Of a stretch of DNA of 64,000 nucleotides, positions 51,083 to 58,591 are shown in pieces. Source of the DNA: DATEOR01 sp963766725 (lineage in GTDB: Bacteria > Actinomycetota > Thermoleophilia > Gaiellales > Gaiellaceae); NCBI GenBank assembly GCA_963766725.1, contig CAVYBK010000017.1, forward strand, positions 1 to 64,000, given 5' to 3'. The notes beneath the pieces were generated by a model. The model saw nothing but the letters and a program-made list of their open reading frames with translations, did no database searches and was not told the DNA's origin. The stretch's first letter is position 1. Each line of letters begins with the position of its first letter. Both the position numbers and the translations under genes were made by a program.

Positions 51083-51451
51083 CTATGAGGCGAGGTTCAG
51101 TCTGTATTTGCGCGAGAGGCGCTCGAAGTCGCGCCGGGTGAAGAGCTTGATCTTGATGTCTGGATGCCGCTCACGGAGCTTGCGGATCTTCCGGTGCTTG
51201 CGGGTGACCAGCGACTGCTTCATCACCGTCACCTCGAGATACGTGTCCTGTTCCGGGAGGTAGAAGTCCGGCGTGAAGGCCTCGAGCACGCGTCCGTCCT
51301 CGTCCTGCTCGAGGATGAAGGAGTGCGGCTCGTACTCCCAGGCGATCCCGTGGTAGTCGAGGATCCGCGCGCACTCGACCTCTGCATCGTTGGCGAAACG
51401 CGGCGGGTCCGCTCCCGAATTTGCCTGGAAATCAGGCGTTTCCTGGGCCAT
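51083..51451 (-). CDS. PD-(D/E)XK nuclease-like small protein
   Basis: 122-residue protein with a restriction-endonuclease-like pattern: an early acidic residue in NDAEVECARILDYHGI, then TPDFYLPEQDTYLEVTVMK, which supplies the P-D...E-x-x-K of the PD-(D/E)XK core, and a basic helix RKHRKIRKLRERHPDIKIKL. The fold is suggested only from motif spacing. Could be a nuclease or a structural relative. ATG at 51451; 26 bp upstream of hpt on the same strand. Confidence 0.6.
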   Translation of the reverse strand: MAQETPDFQANSGADPPRFANDAEVECARILDYHGIAWEYEPHSFILEQDEDGRVLEAFTPDFYLPEQDTYLEVTVMKQSLVTRKHRKIRKLRERHPDIKIKLFTRRDFERLSRKYRLNLAS

Positions 51452-51539
51452 CTACAAGTGAGGGTAGCAGTCACTTCGGACGACCCCGGATTACACTTTG
51501 AACTCACCCGGATAGGCCGGAGGAAGGACAAGGGAGCTC

Positions 51540-52326
51540 GTGTTCCGGATCGCGCACATCTCGGACCTCCATTGCGGCTCGCCGTATTTCATGCCCGATC
51601 TCATGGAGCGGGCGATCATGGAGATCAACGAGCTCGAGCCGGAGATCGTCGTCTGCTCGGGCGATCTGACCGCCTACGGCTTCAAGCCGGAGTACGCGGA
51701 GGCGAAGGCCTACCTCGACCGGCTCGACTGCCGGCAGCTCGTGGTCGTCCCCGGGAACCACGACTCCCGCAACGTGGGCTACATCCATTTCGAGGAGCTC
51801 TTCGGCGACCGCAACCCCGTCGTGCACGTGAACGGCGTCTCCATCGTCGCCGTCGACTCCACCGAGCCGGACCTCGACCACGGCCACATCGGGCGCAGCC
51901 GCTATCCCTGGATCCAGGAGCAGTTCTCCGCAGGACGCGGACTTCCGCATCTTCGTCCTCCACCACCATCTGCTGCCCGTGCCGGGAACCGGTCGTGAGC
52001 GCAACATCGTCTACGACGCGGGGGACACCCTCGAGGCGCTGCAGCGCGCGCGGGTCAACCTCGTCCTCTCGGGCCACAAGCACGTTCCGTACGCTTGGCG
52101 GCTGGAGAACATCTTCGTCGTCAACGCCGGCACGGTGTCGACTTTGCGCCTGAGGGGAAACACTCGACCCTGCTACAACCTGATCGAGATCGAAGGCAGG
52201 CACGTGGACGTCTGGCGGAAGTACCCGTACCACGACCAGGAGCGCATCATCCAGTTCTCGGCGGACACCCTGGAGTTCGAGAAGTACACGACCCGCATCG
52301 AGAGCGAGGTGACGAGCAAGCAGTGA
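51540..52326 (+). CDS. Calcineurin-like metallophosphoesterase (frameshifted)
   Basis: Reconstructed 261-residue phosphoesterase. Metal-site motifs in order: RIAHISDLHCG (D-x-H), VVCSGDLTA (GD), VVPGNHDSRN (GNHD), LHHHLLP and NLVLSGHKHVP (GHxH). The frame shifts once near 51935, between PWIQEQFS and DFRIFVLHHH. GTG at 51540. Its TGA overlaps the GTG of the cyclic diphosphoglycerate synthetase (GTGA), making it the first gene of that operon; it could hydrolyse a phosphoester in the same pathway. Confidence 0.83.
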
Positions 52327-53603
52327 AAGCCGTCGCCTTGATCGACGGGGAGCACTACCCGGATGTCGTCCGGGTCGCGTTCGCGGGCGTCGGGCACGAG
52401 GTGGTCGGCGCGGTCTTCCTCGGAGGCACGGAGAAGCTGCGTGGGGGAGAGGACTACGGCGTCCCGGTCTTCGAGACCCTCGAGGAGGCGTTCGAGGCCG
52501 CTGCGCCCGAGATCGTGCTCGACCTCTCCGACGAGCCCATCGCCGACCCGCCGCGCCGCTTCCGCATCGCCAGCCGGGTGCTGGCCCGCGGGATCCCGTA
52601 CGCGGGCGCGGACTTCCGCTTCGACCCGGTCCGCTTCGAGCCGTTCTCGCGCCCGGCGCTTGCCGTGATCGGGACGGGCAAGCGGGTCGGGAAGACCGCA
52701 GTGACCGGCCATATCGCGCGTCTGCTCTCGCGCGAACTCTTCGTCGTCGTCGTCGCGATGGGCCGTGGCGGACCGCAGGAGCCGGTCATCGTCGACCGGG
52801 AGCCAGAGATCGAGGAGCTCCTCGAGCTCTCACGTGCGGGCGGCCACGCCGCCTCGGACTATCTCGAGGGCGCGGCTTTCGCGAGCGTCGTCACGGTCGG
52901 AAGCCGCCGGGCGGGAGGGGGGCTCGCGGGCGCGCCCTTCTACTCCAACGTGAGCGCGGCGGCCGAGCTGGCAGCGTCGCTTTCGCCGGACCTGGTCGTC
53001 TTCGAAGGAAGCGGCGCGGCGATCCCGCCCGTCGAGGCCGGCAAGCGCATCCTCGTGGTCGGCGCCGCCCAGGACCCGGCCACGGTCATCGGCTACCTCG
53101 GCGCCTACCGCGTCCTTCTCAGCGACCTCGTCGTCCTCACGGGCTGCGAGGAGCCGCTGGTCGACGAGGACCAGGTGGAGAAAGTGCGGCGTGCGATCGC
53201 CGAGGTGAGCGACGTGCCCGTGCTGCAGACGATCTTCAGGCCGCGCCCGGTCAGCGACGTCAGCGGGCGCAGGGTCGCGTACTTCTCGACCGCGCCGCCC
53301 GCCGCGCACGCGCGCCTCCGCGAGCACCTCCGCCGCGAGCACGGCGCCGACATCGTCCACATCTCCGGGAACCTCTCGCGCCGGCCCGAGCTTCGCGCAG
53401 ACCTCGCGTCGCTCGAGGCGCGCTCGGCCGACCTCTACCTCGTCGAGCTCAAGGCGGCCGCGATCGACGTCGTCGCAGAGACCGCCGCCGAGCGGGGAGT
53501 GCCGGTCGTGCTCTGTGACAACCAGGTGCATACGCTCGACGGCGAGAGTCTCGACGAGCGCGTGCTCGAGCTCGCCGATTCACTCGAAGGAGCGCGCGCG
53601 TGA
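52323..53603 (+). CDS. Cyclic 2,3-diphosphoglycerate synthetase
   Basis: 426-residue protein resembling archaeal cDPGS, which uses ATP to close 2,3-diphosphoglycerate into cyclic 2,3-diphosphoglycerate, a thermoprotectant and phosphate store. N-terminal Rossmann-like part (AVALIDGEHYPDVVRVAFAG), a P-loop VIGTGKRVGKTAVTGHIARL near residues 114-133, VVAMGRGGPQEPVIVDREP and FEGSGAAIPPVEAGKRILV are consistent with that family. Overlaps its neighbours on both sides by four bases, including a 2-phosphoglycerate kinase-like gene. Substrate assignment rests on family resemblance plus context. Confidence 0.85.
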   Translation: MKAVALIDGEHYPDVVRVAFAGVGHEVVGAVFLGGTEKLRGGEDYGVPVFETLEEAFEAAAPEIVLDLSDEPIADPPRRFRIASRVLARGIPYAGADFRFDPVRFEPFSRPALAVIGTGKRVGKTAVTGHIARLLSRELFVVVVAMGRGGPQEPVIVDREPEIEELLELSRAGGHAASDYLEGAAFASVVTVGSRRAGGGLAGAPFYSNVSAAAELAASLSPDLVVFEGSGAAIPPVEAGKRILVVGAAQDPATVIGYLGAYRVLLSDLVVLTGCEEPLVDEDQVEKVRRAIAEVSDVPVLQTIFRPRPVSDVSGRRVAYFSTAPPAAHARLREHLRREHGADIVHISGNLSRRPELRADLASLEARSADLYLVELKAAAIDVVAETAAERGVPVVLCDNQVHTLDGESLDERVLELADSLEGARA

Positions 53604-54313
53604 ACGACCGCCGCCCGCCCGAGTCGACGCTCTTCCCCGTGGAGGTTCATCCGCGTCTGGAGGCGCTCCGGCAGCTCGAGCTCCCGCTGCTCGTGCTCGT
53701 GGGCGGGGCGACGGGAACCGGGAAGTCGACGGTGGCGACCGAGGTCGCCCATCGCCTCGGCATCACGCGCGTCACGTCCACCGACGTCGTGCGCCAGACG
53801 ATGCGCGCGTTCTTCTCCGCGGAGTTCATGCCGTCCATCCACTACTCGAGCTTCGAGGCCGGCAAGGCCGTCTCGCGGGTGGAGGGCGACAAGCGCGACC
53901 CGAACCTGACGGGATTTCTCGACCAGACGCGCAACGTGCTCGTCGGCGTCCACGCGGTGCTGGCGCGCGCACTGGAGGAGGGCTACTCGCTCGCTCTCGA
54001 AGGAGTCCACATCGTCCCCGGGATGGTGCGCCCGCCCGGCGGCGCGCTCGTCTGCCAGGTTCTGCTCGCGATCGAGGACGAGGCCGACCACGAGGGCCAC
54101 TTCTGGACACGCGATTCCGCGTCTGACGGAATGCGTCCTTTCGAGAAGTACCTGCGCGCGCTGCCCGACATCCGCCGGATCCAGGACTACCTCGTGAAGG
54201 AGGCGGCGAAGGCGGGCGTGCCGGTGATCGAGAACTCGCGGGTCGAGGAGACCGTCGATCGCGTGATCGACCTCGTGCTCGACCAGGTCGAGCGCGAGCT
54301 CGAGACGGCGTGA
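53600..54313 (+). CDS. 2-phosphoglycerate kinase-like protein
   Basis: 237-residue P-loop kinase: LLVLVGGATGTGKSTVATEV (residues 30-49) with Walker A GATGTGKST, RVTSTDVVRQTMRAFFSAEF and EGYSLALEGVHIVPGMV, which match the kinase domain of 2-phosphoglycerate kinase (2-PGA to 2,3-diphosphoglycerate). It lacks the N-terminal ATP-cone of some archaeal enzymes. GTG at 53600 overlaps the cDPGS stop, and its own stop overlaps glpX, so first and second steps of cDPG synthesis are coupled. Confidence 0.85.
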   Translation: MNDRRPPESTLFPVEVHPRLEALRQLELPLLVLVGGATGTGKSTVATEVAHRLGITRVTSTDVVRQTMRAFFSAEFMPSIHYSSFEAGKAVSRVEGDKRDPNLTGFLDQTRNVLVGVHAVLARALEEGYSLALEGVHIVPGMVRPPGGALVCQVLLAIEDEADHEGHFWTRDSASDGMRPFEKYLRALPDIRRIQDYLVKEAAKAGVPVIENSRVEETVDRVIDLVLDQVERELETA

Positions 54314-55284
54314 ACGGGATCGCGACGCGCTGCGGCTGCGAAGCGTTCGCCGCGGTGACGGAGGCGGCTGCGCTCGCGAGCGGGCGCTGGCTCGGGCGCG
54401 GCGATGTCGAGGGCGCGGAGCGCGCCGCGTCCACGGCGATGCGCGATGGCCTGGACGAGCTCGCCATCGACGGCCGCATCGTCGTCGGGAGCGAGGATCC
54501 GGACGACTCGCTCTCGATCGGCACGCGCGTGGGCCGCGGCGGCATGGAGGTCGACCTCGCCGTGGACCCGCTCGAGGGCCGGAGCGTGGTCGCGCGCGGC
54601 GACTACGGGGCGATGGCGATGATCGCCGTCGGCGACGCGGGGAGCTTCCCGAGCCTCCCGCAGATGTACATGCGCAAGATGGCCGTCGGCCCGGTGGCGC
54701 GGGAGAAGATCGACCTGCGGCTGCCGGTCGGCGACAACGTGCGCGCCATCGCGGACGCGTTCGGCCGCAACACGAACGACATCACGGCGATCGTCCTCGA
54801 CCGGCCGCGGCACCACGACCTCATCGAGGAGATCCGCACGGCCGGCGCCCGCATCAAGCTCATCCAGGACGGGGACGTGACCGCCTCCATCACCGCGGCG
54901 ATCCGAGGCACGAACGACCACCTCGCGATCGGGATCGGCGGCTCCCGGCAGGCGCTTCTCTCCGCTGCTGCGCTCCGGTGCCTCGGCGGGGAGCTCCAGG
55001 CGCAGCTCTGGCCGACCACGCGAGGCGAGATCGAGGCCGCCCGCGAGCACGGCATCGACGACGTGAACAAGGTCTTCGAGACCGACGAGCTCGCCCCGGG
55101 CGAAGTCATCGTCGCGGCGACCGGGGTGACCAACGGCGACCTTCTCCGCGGAGTCCGCTTCCTCGCGGACAGCGCCCGGACACACTCGATCGTCATGTGC
55201 ACCCGCCACAACTGGGTGCGCTTCGTGGACGGGATCCACTTCTTCGCGCGCGACCGCCGCGAGGAAGTCCGCCTGCTCGGCTAG
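54310..55284 (+). CDS. glpX: Class II fructose-1,6-bisphosphatase (GlpX)
   Basis: 324-residue phosphatase of gluconeogenesis. Metal and substrate motifs: AMRDGLDELAIDGRIVVGSE, EVDLAVDPLEGRSVVARGDY (where the usual VDPLEGT has Arg after Gly), SLPQMYMRKMAVGP and GGSRQALLSAAALRCLGGEL. Family length is normal. GTG start (54310) overlapped with the kinase stop. Its place in the cDPG operon suggests coordination of triose-phosphate flux with cDPG accumulation. Confidence 0.92.
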   Translation: MNGIATRCGCEAFAAVTEAAALASGRWLGRGDVEGAERAASTAMRDGLDELAIDGRIVVGSEDPDDSLSIGTRVGRGGMEVDLAVDPLEGRSVVARGDYGAMAMIAVGDAGSFPSLPQMYMRKMAVGPVAREKIDLRLPVGDNVRAIADAFGRNTNDITAIVLDRPRHHDLIEEIRTAGARIKLIQDGDVTASITAAIRGTNDHLAIGIGGSRQALLSAAALRCLGGELQAQLWPTTRGEIEAAREHGIDDVNKVFETDELAPGEVIVAATGVTNGDLLRGVRFLADSARTHSIVMCTRHNWVRFVDGIHFFARDRREEVRLLG

Positions 55285-55286
55285 CG

Positions 55287-56039
55287 CTAGACCAACTCCA
55301 GGACGCGTTCGGTGTGGATGAGGCGCGCGGCCTCCTCGCGCGAGTGGATGCCGAGGCGGCGGTAGGCGTTCTTCACGTGCGTGCGGACGGTGTGCGGCGA
55401 GATGACGAAGATGTCCGCGATCTCGACCGCCGACAGGCCCTCGCTGTAGAGCGCCAGGATGGTGAGCTCGCGGGGCCGCAGCAGCTTCGCGACACGGGCG
55501 GGCGCGTCGATCGCAGCAGTCAGGCTTTCGCGCGCCGCCCGCTGCGCTGCGTCCTCGAGGGTCGCCCGGCGGCGATCTGCGCCCTTCAGCATCGGACCGA
55601 TCCGCTCGGCACACGACCGAAGCCGCCCACGTTGCTCTTCGGTCGGCCGGCGCTCCGTGCGGCTCGCGACCGTGATCGTCCCGATCGGATCGCCGTCGGC
55701 CTTCAGCCAGTCTCCGTCGAGCCATGAGAAGCCGAGCGCGGCGGCGAGGCTGTGCCGGCTCTTGAGCGCGAACAGGGCCCGCGCCTGAGCGATGCTCTGG
55801 AGATGGAAGACCGGATTGCGCCGGTCGTGCGCCGGGATCCCCTCGCTCGCGACGACATGAAGATCGCCCTCGCGGTCGGAATCGCGCAGCCGGATGGCGA
55901 CCGTCTCGACCCCGACCGCCACGGGCAGCTTGCGGGCAACGGCCTTCAGGCCTTGCGCAAAGCTCGACGGCGCCAGCTGCTCGACGGCTTTGTCAAGCTC
56001 GGTCGCCGCGAGCTCGTCGGCTGCGACCGCCCTCCTCAT
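55287..56039 (-). CDS. LuxR-type regulator with GAF-like N-terminal domain
   Basis: 250-residue regulator. The N-terminal ~165 residues have a GAF-like strand/helix pattern (VGVETVAIRLRDSDREGDLH, WLKADGDPIGTITVASRTER); the C-terminal LuxR helix-turn-helix is LLRPRELTILALYSEGLSAV, EIADIFVISPHTVRTHVKNA, YRRLGIHSREEAARL. No receiver domain or phospho-acceptor is visible, so it probably responds to a small molecule or a partner. It converges on glpX with a 2-bp gap. Confidence 0.85.
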   Translation of the reverse strand: MRRAVAADELAATELDKAVEQLAPSSFAQGLKAVARKLPVAVGVETVAIRLRDSDREGDLHVVASEGIPAHDRRNPVFHLQSIAQARALFALKSRHSLAAALGFSWLDGDWLKADGDPIGTITVASRTERRPTEEQRGRLRSCAERIGPMLKGADRRRATLEDAAQRAARESLTAAIDAPARVAKLLRPRELTILALYSEGLSAVEIADIFVISPHTVRTHVKNAYRRLGIHSREEAARLIHTERVLELV

Positions 56040-56093
56040 GTGCGTTTCAGTGCTCGTCCCAGGATGGTACGTAACCGCGGCTACACTGGCCCT

Positions 56094-56393
56094 ATGCCCA
56101 CGCGGGAAGAGGTGATCGAGGCGCTCCGGATCGTCGAGGACCCGGAGCTCGGCATGGACATCGTCGAGCTCGGGCTGCTCTACGACGTCGCCGTCGACGG
56201 CTCGAAGGTGCACGTGACGTATTCGCTCACGTCCATGGGCTGCCCGGTCGGCCCGATGCTCGAGCAACAGATCACCGAGACGGTCGCGGAGATGCCGGGC
56301 GTCGACGACGTCGAGTCCGAGCTGACCTGGGACCCGCCGTGGACACCGGAGAAGATGTCCGACGACGCGAAGTTCATCCTCGGCTTCGGCTAG
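56094..56393 (+). CDS. DUF59/MIP18 family iron-sulfur assembly protein (SufT-like)
   Basis: 99-residue protein: VIEALRIVEDPELGMDIVEL, GLLYDVAVDGSKVHVTYSLT, SMGCPVGPMLEQQI with the conserved cysteine in MGCP, and ELTWDPPWTPEKMSDDAKFI. The family assists maturation of iron-sulfur proteins (SufT, PaaD, MIP18). Divergent from the LuxR-type gene; the next plus-strand gene after the MDR reductase is the iron-sulfur enzyme QueG. Confidence 0.9.
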   Translation: MPTREEVIEALRIVEDPELGMDIVELGLLYDVAVDGSKVHVTYSLTSMGCPVGPMLEQQITETVAEMPGVDDVESELTWDPPWTPEKMSDDAKFILGFG

Positions 56394-56399
56394 CGGCGG

Positions 56400-57383
56400 C
56401 TAGTCGCTGATCTTCAGGACGACCTTGCCGAACTGCTTGCCGCTCTCGAGGTGCTCGTGCGCGGCAGCCGCCTCGCTGAGCGGGAAGACGCGGTCGACGA
56501 TCGGCTTCGCGGCACCGCGCGCCACGAGGTCGTAGACACCCGCGAAGTCGGCGCGCGTCCCCATCGTCGAGCCGAGGATCGACAGCTGCTTCCACCAGAT
56601 CCGGTGGAGCTGAGCCGGCGGGTTCGGGCCGCTCGTCGCACCGCAGACGACGATCCGCCCCTCGGTCGCCGCAGCCTGGAGCGAGGTCTTCCAGGTCGCT
56701 TCGCCCACGTGCTCGACGACGACGTCGGCGCCGTGGCCGCCCGTCGCCTCCTTCACGGCCGAGGCGACGTCGCCGGTCTCGTGGTTGACGACGGCGTCGG
56801 CGCCGAACTCCTGCGCCCGCTCGAGCTTCTCGTCGCTCGAGGACGTCGCGATCACGCGGGCGCCGAGAGCCTTGGAGAGCACGAGCGCCGCCGAGGCGAC
56901 GCCGCCGCCCGCTCCCCAGACGAGGACCCATTCGTCCTCCTGGAGGTTCGCGCGCGTGACGAGCATCCGGTAGGCGGTCTCGAAGACGAGCGGGAACGCG
57001 GCAGCCTCCTCGAACGAGAGGCCGCCTGGGAGGGGGTGGACGTACTCCGCCGGCACGGCGATGAGCTCCGCGTGGGTGCCGTCGGTGTGCTCCCCGATGA
57101 TGTGCGCACCGTCCTCGAGGCCGGGGTTGATGACGACCTCGTCTCCGGTCACAAATCCCTCGGTTCCCTCGCCGAGCGCCTCGACCACGCCGGCCCCGTC
57201 GGCGCCGAGGATCCGGGGCTTGGGAGCGGAGGGAAGACCCTGGCGCGTCCAGATGTCCAGGTGGTTGAGGGAGGCCGCTCGCAGGCGAATCAAGACCTCG
57301 CCCGCGCCGGCGACCGGATCGTCCGCGTCCTCGTAGCGCAGGACCTCGGGACCGCCGTCCTCGTGGATGCGCACCGCTTTCAC
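56400..57383 (-). CDS. MDR-superfamily zinc-type alcohol dehydrogenase/quinone reductase
   Basis: 327-residue medium-chain reductase. MKAVRIHEDGGPEVLRYEDA opening, catalytic-domain segment LRAASLNHLDIWTRQGLPSA and LGADGAGVVEALGEG, and cofactor motif VLVWGAGGGVASAALVLSKA (AxGxGxxA variant). The classical zinc ligands are largely absent, so a quinone/crotonyl reductase activity without catalytic zinc is more likely than alcohol oxidation. Substrate unknown. Stands between DUF59 and QueG genes on the opposite strand. Confidence 0.87.
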   Translation of the reverse strand: MKAVRIHEDGGPEVLRYEDADDPVAGAGEVLIRLRAASLNHLDIWTRQGLPSAPKPRILGADGAGVVEALGEGTEGFVTGDEVVINPGLEDGAHIIGEHTDGTHAELIAVPAEYVHPLPGGLSFEEAAAFPLVFETAYRMLVTRANLQEDEWVLVWGAGGGVASAALVLSKALGARVIATSSSDEKLERAQEFGADAVVNHETGDVASAVKEATGGHGADVVVEHVGEATWKTSLQAAATEGRIVVCGATSGPNPPAQLHRIWWKQLSILGSTMGTRADFAGVYDLVARGAAKPIVDRVFPLSEAAAAHEHLESGKQFGKVVLKISD

Positions 57384-57424
57384 GGGCGGATCCTAACGGC
57401 CGCGCGCTGGTACCTTCCGCTTGT

Positions 57425-58417
57425 ATGCAGCAGGCGGAGCTCAGTCGCCTGGCCGTGCAGCTCGGGCTCGACGCCGTGGGGGCGGCACCCGCCGAGCCTT
57501 ACGCGGAGACCGAGCGGCACATCCGCGAGCGCCGCGCCCGCGGCCTCTTCGCGCGGATGCGGTTCACGATGGCCCAGCCCGAGGTGAGCTGCCACCCCGA
57601 GTCGCTCTTGCCCGGAGCGCGCTCGGTCGTCTCCGCAGCGCTCTCCTACTACGCGCCCGGCCCCGATGTCGAGCCTGGAGAGGGGCGCCTTCCCCGGTAC
57701 ACGTGGAGCGACCGCTACGCCGAGCTCCGCACGAAGCTGGAGCGGCTCGGGGAGCGCATCGGCGGGGAGTACCGCGTGCTCGTGGACGAGAATCAGCACG
57801 TCGACCGGGAGGGCGCCTCGCGCGCAGGGGTGGGGTTCTACGGGAAGAACACGCTGCTCATCACCCGTCGCCACGGATCCTGGGTCGTCCTCGGGACGGT
57901 CGTCACCACCGCCGAGATCGAGCGCAGCGCGCCGCTCGACCTCGACTGCGGCTCGTGCACGCGCTGCATCGACGCCTGCCCGACCGGGGCGCTCGACGAT
58001 CCCGGCGTCCTCGACTCGACCAAGTGCCTGTCGTACTGGAGCCAGGCGCCCGGTGCCGTGCCTGCCGAGTACCGCGAGGAGATGGGGTCGTACGTGTACG
58101 GGTGCGACATCTGCCAGGACGTCTGCCCCTGGAACCGCGGCACGGAGAAGCGCCACGCGGGCGCCGGCCTCCCGGAGAGCGCCGAGCCCGTCGTCTCCCT
58201 GGTCGACTGGCTCGAGGCGGCGGACGACGACCTCAGGGCGCGGTACGACCGGCTCTACTTCCCCCGCAACGACCCCCGCTACCTGCGCCGAAACGCGCTC
58301 ATCGCCGCGGGGAACTCGGGCGACGCCGCACTCGTCCCGGCGGTCGAGCGCTGGAGCGAGAGCGGCGACGACCTCCTCCGCGAGCACGCCGAGTGGGCGC
58401 TGGAGCGGCTGCGATGA
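57425..58417 (+). CDS. queG: Epoxyqueuosine reductase QueG
   Basis: 330-residue cobalamin- and iron-sulfur-dependent enzyme of the last step of queuosine tRNA modification. Two [4Fe-4S] motifs: Cys175/178/181/185 in CGSCTRCIDACPTGA and Cys227/230/234 in CDICQDVCPWN with Cys201. Also AGVGFYGKNTLLITRRHGSW and NQHVDREGASRAGVG, part of the cobalamin pocket. A C-terminal HEAT-like tail (RRNALIAAGNSGDAALVPAV) is normal for QueG. ATG at 57425. Confidence 0.93.
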   Translation: MQQAELSRLAVQLGLDAVGAAPAEPYAETERHIRERRARGLFARMRFTMAQPEVSCHPESLLPGARSVVSAALSYYAPGPDVEPGEGRLPRYTWSDRYAELRTKLERLGERIGGEYRVLVDENQHVDREGASRAGVGFYGKNTLLITRRHGSWVVLGTVVTTAEIERSAPLDLDCGSCTRCIDACPTGALDDPGVLDSTKCLSYWSQAPGAVPAEYREEMGSYVYGCDICQDVCPWNRGTEKRHAGAGLPESAEPVVSLVDWLEAADDDLRARYDRLYFPRNDPRYLRRNALIAAGNSGDAALVPAVERWSESGDDLLREHAEWALERLR

Positions 58418-58586
58418 GCCGGGACCTCGAGCGCCGCCGCCACATCGAGCTCTGGATCTGCTGGGTGCGGCTCATCGCCGTCCCGTTCGGGGTGGTCGAG
58501 GTGGCCTTCCTCAGCAATGGCTATCCGCCTACGAGTCGTACTGTCTCCGCCCGGCTCGGCTTGCCTCCTTTGCGGCGTCGGCGTAG
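58414..58586 (+). pseudogene. Truncated N-terminus of a membrane sensor protein
   Basis: ATG overlapping the queG stop (ATGA) opens MSRDLERRRHIELWICWVRL, AVPFGVVEVAFLSNGYPP; after a one-base shift near 58520 the frame reads YESYCLRPARLASFAASA and stops. This looks like the first transmembrane helix and the P-x-Y-E turn that begin membrane GGDEF or histidine-kinase sensors in related actinobacteria, with everything downstream missing. Confidence 0.5.
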
Positions 58587-58591
58587 AGCGG

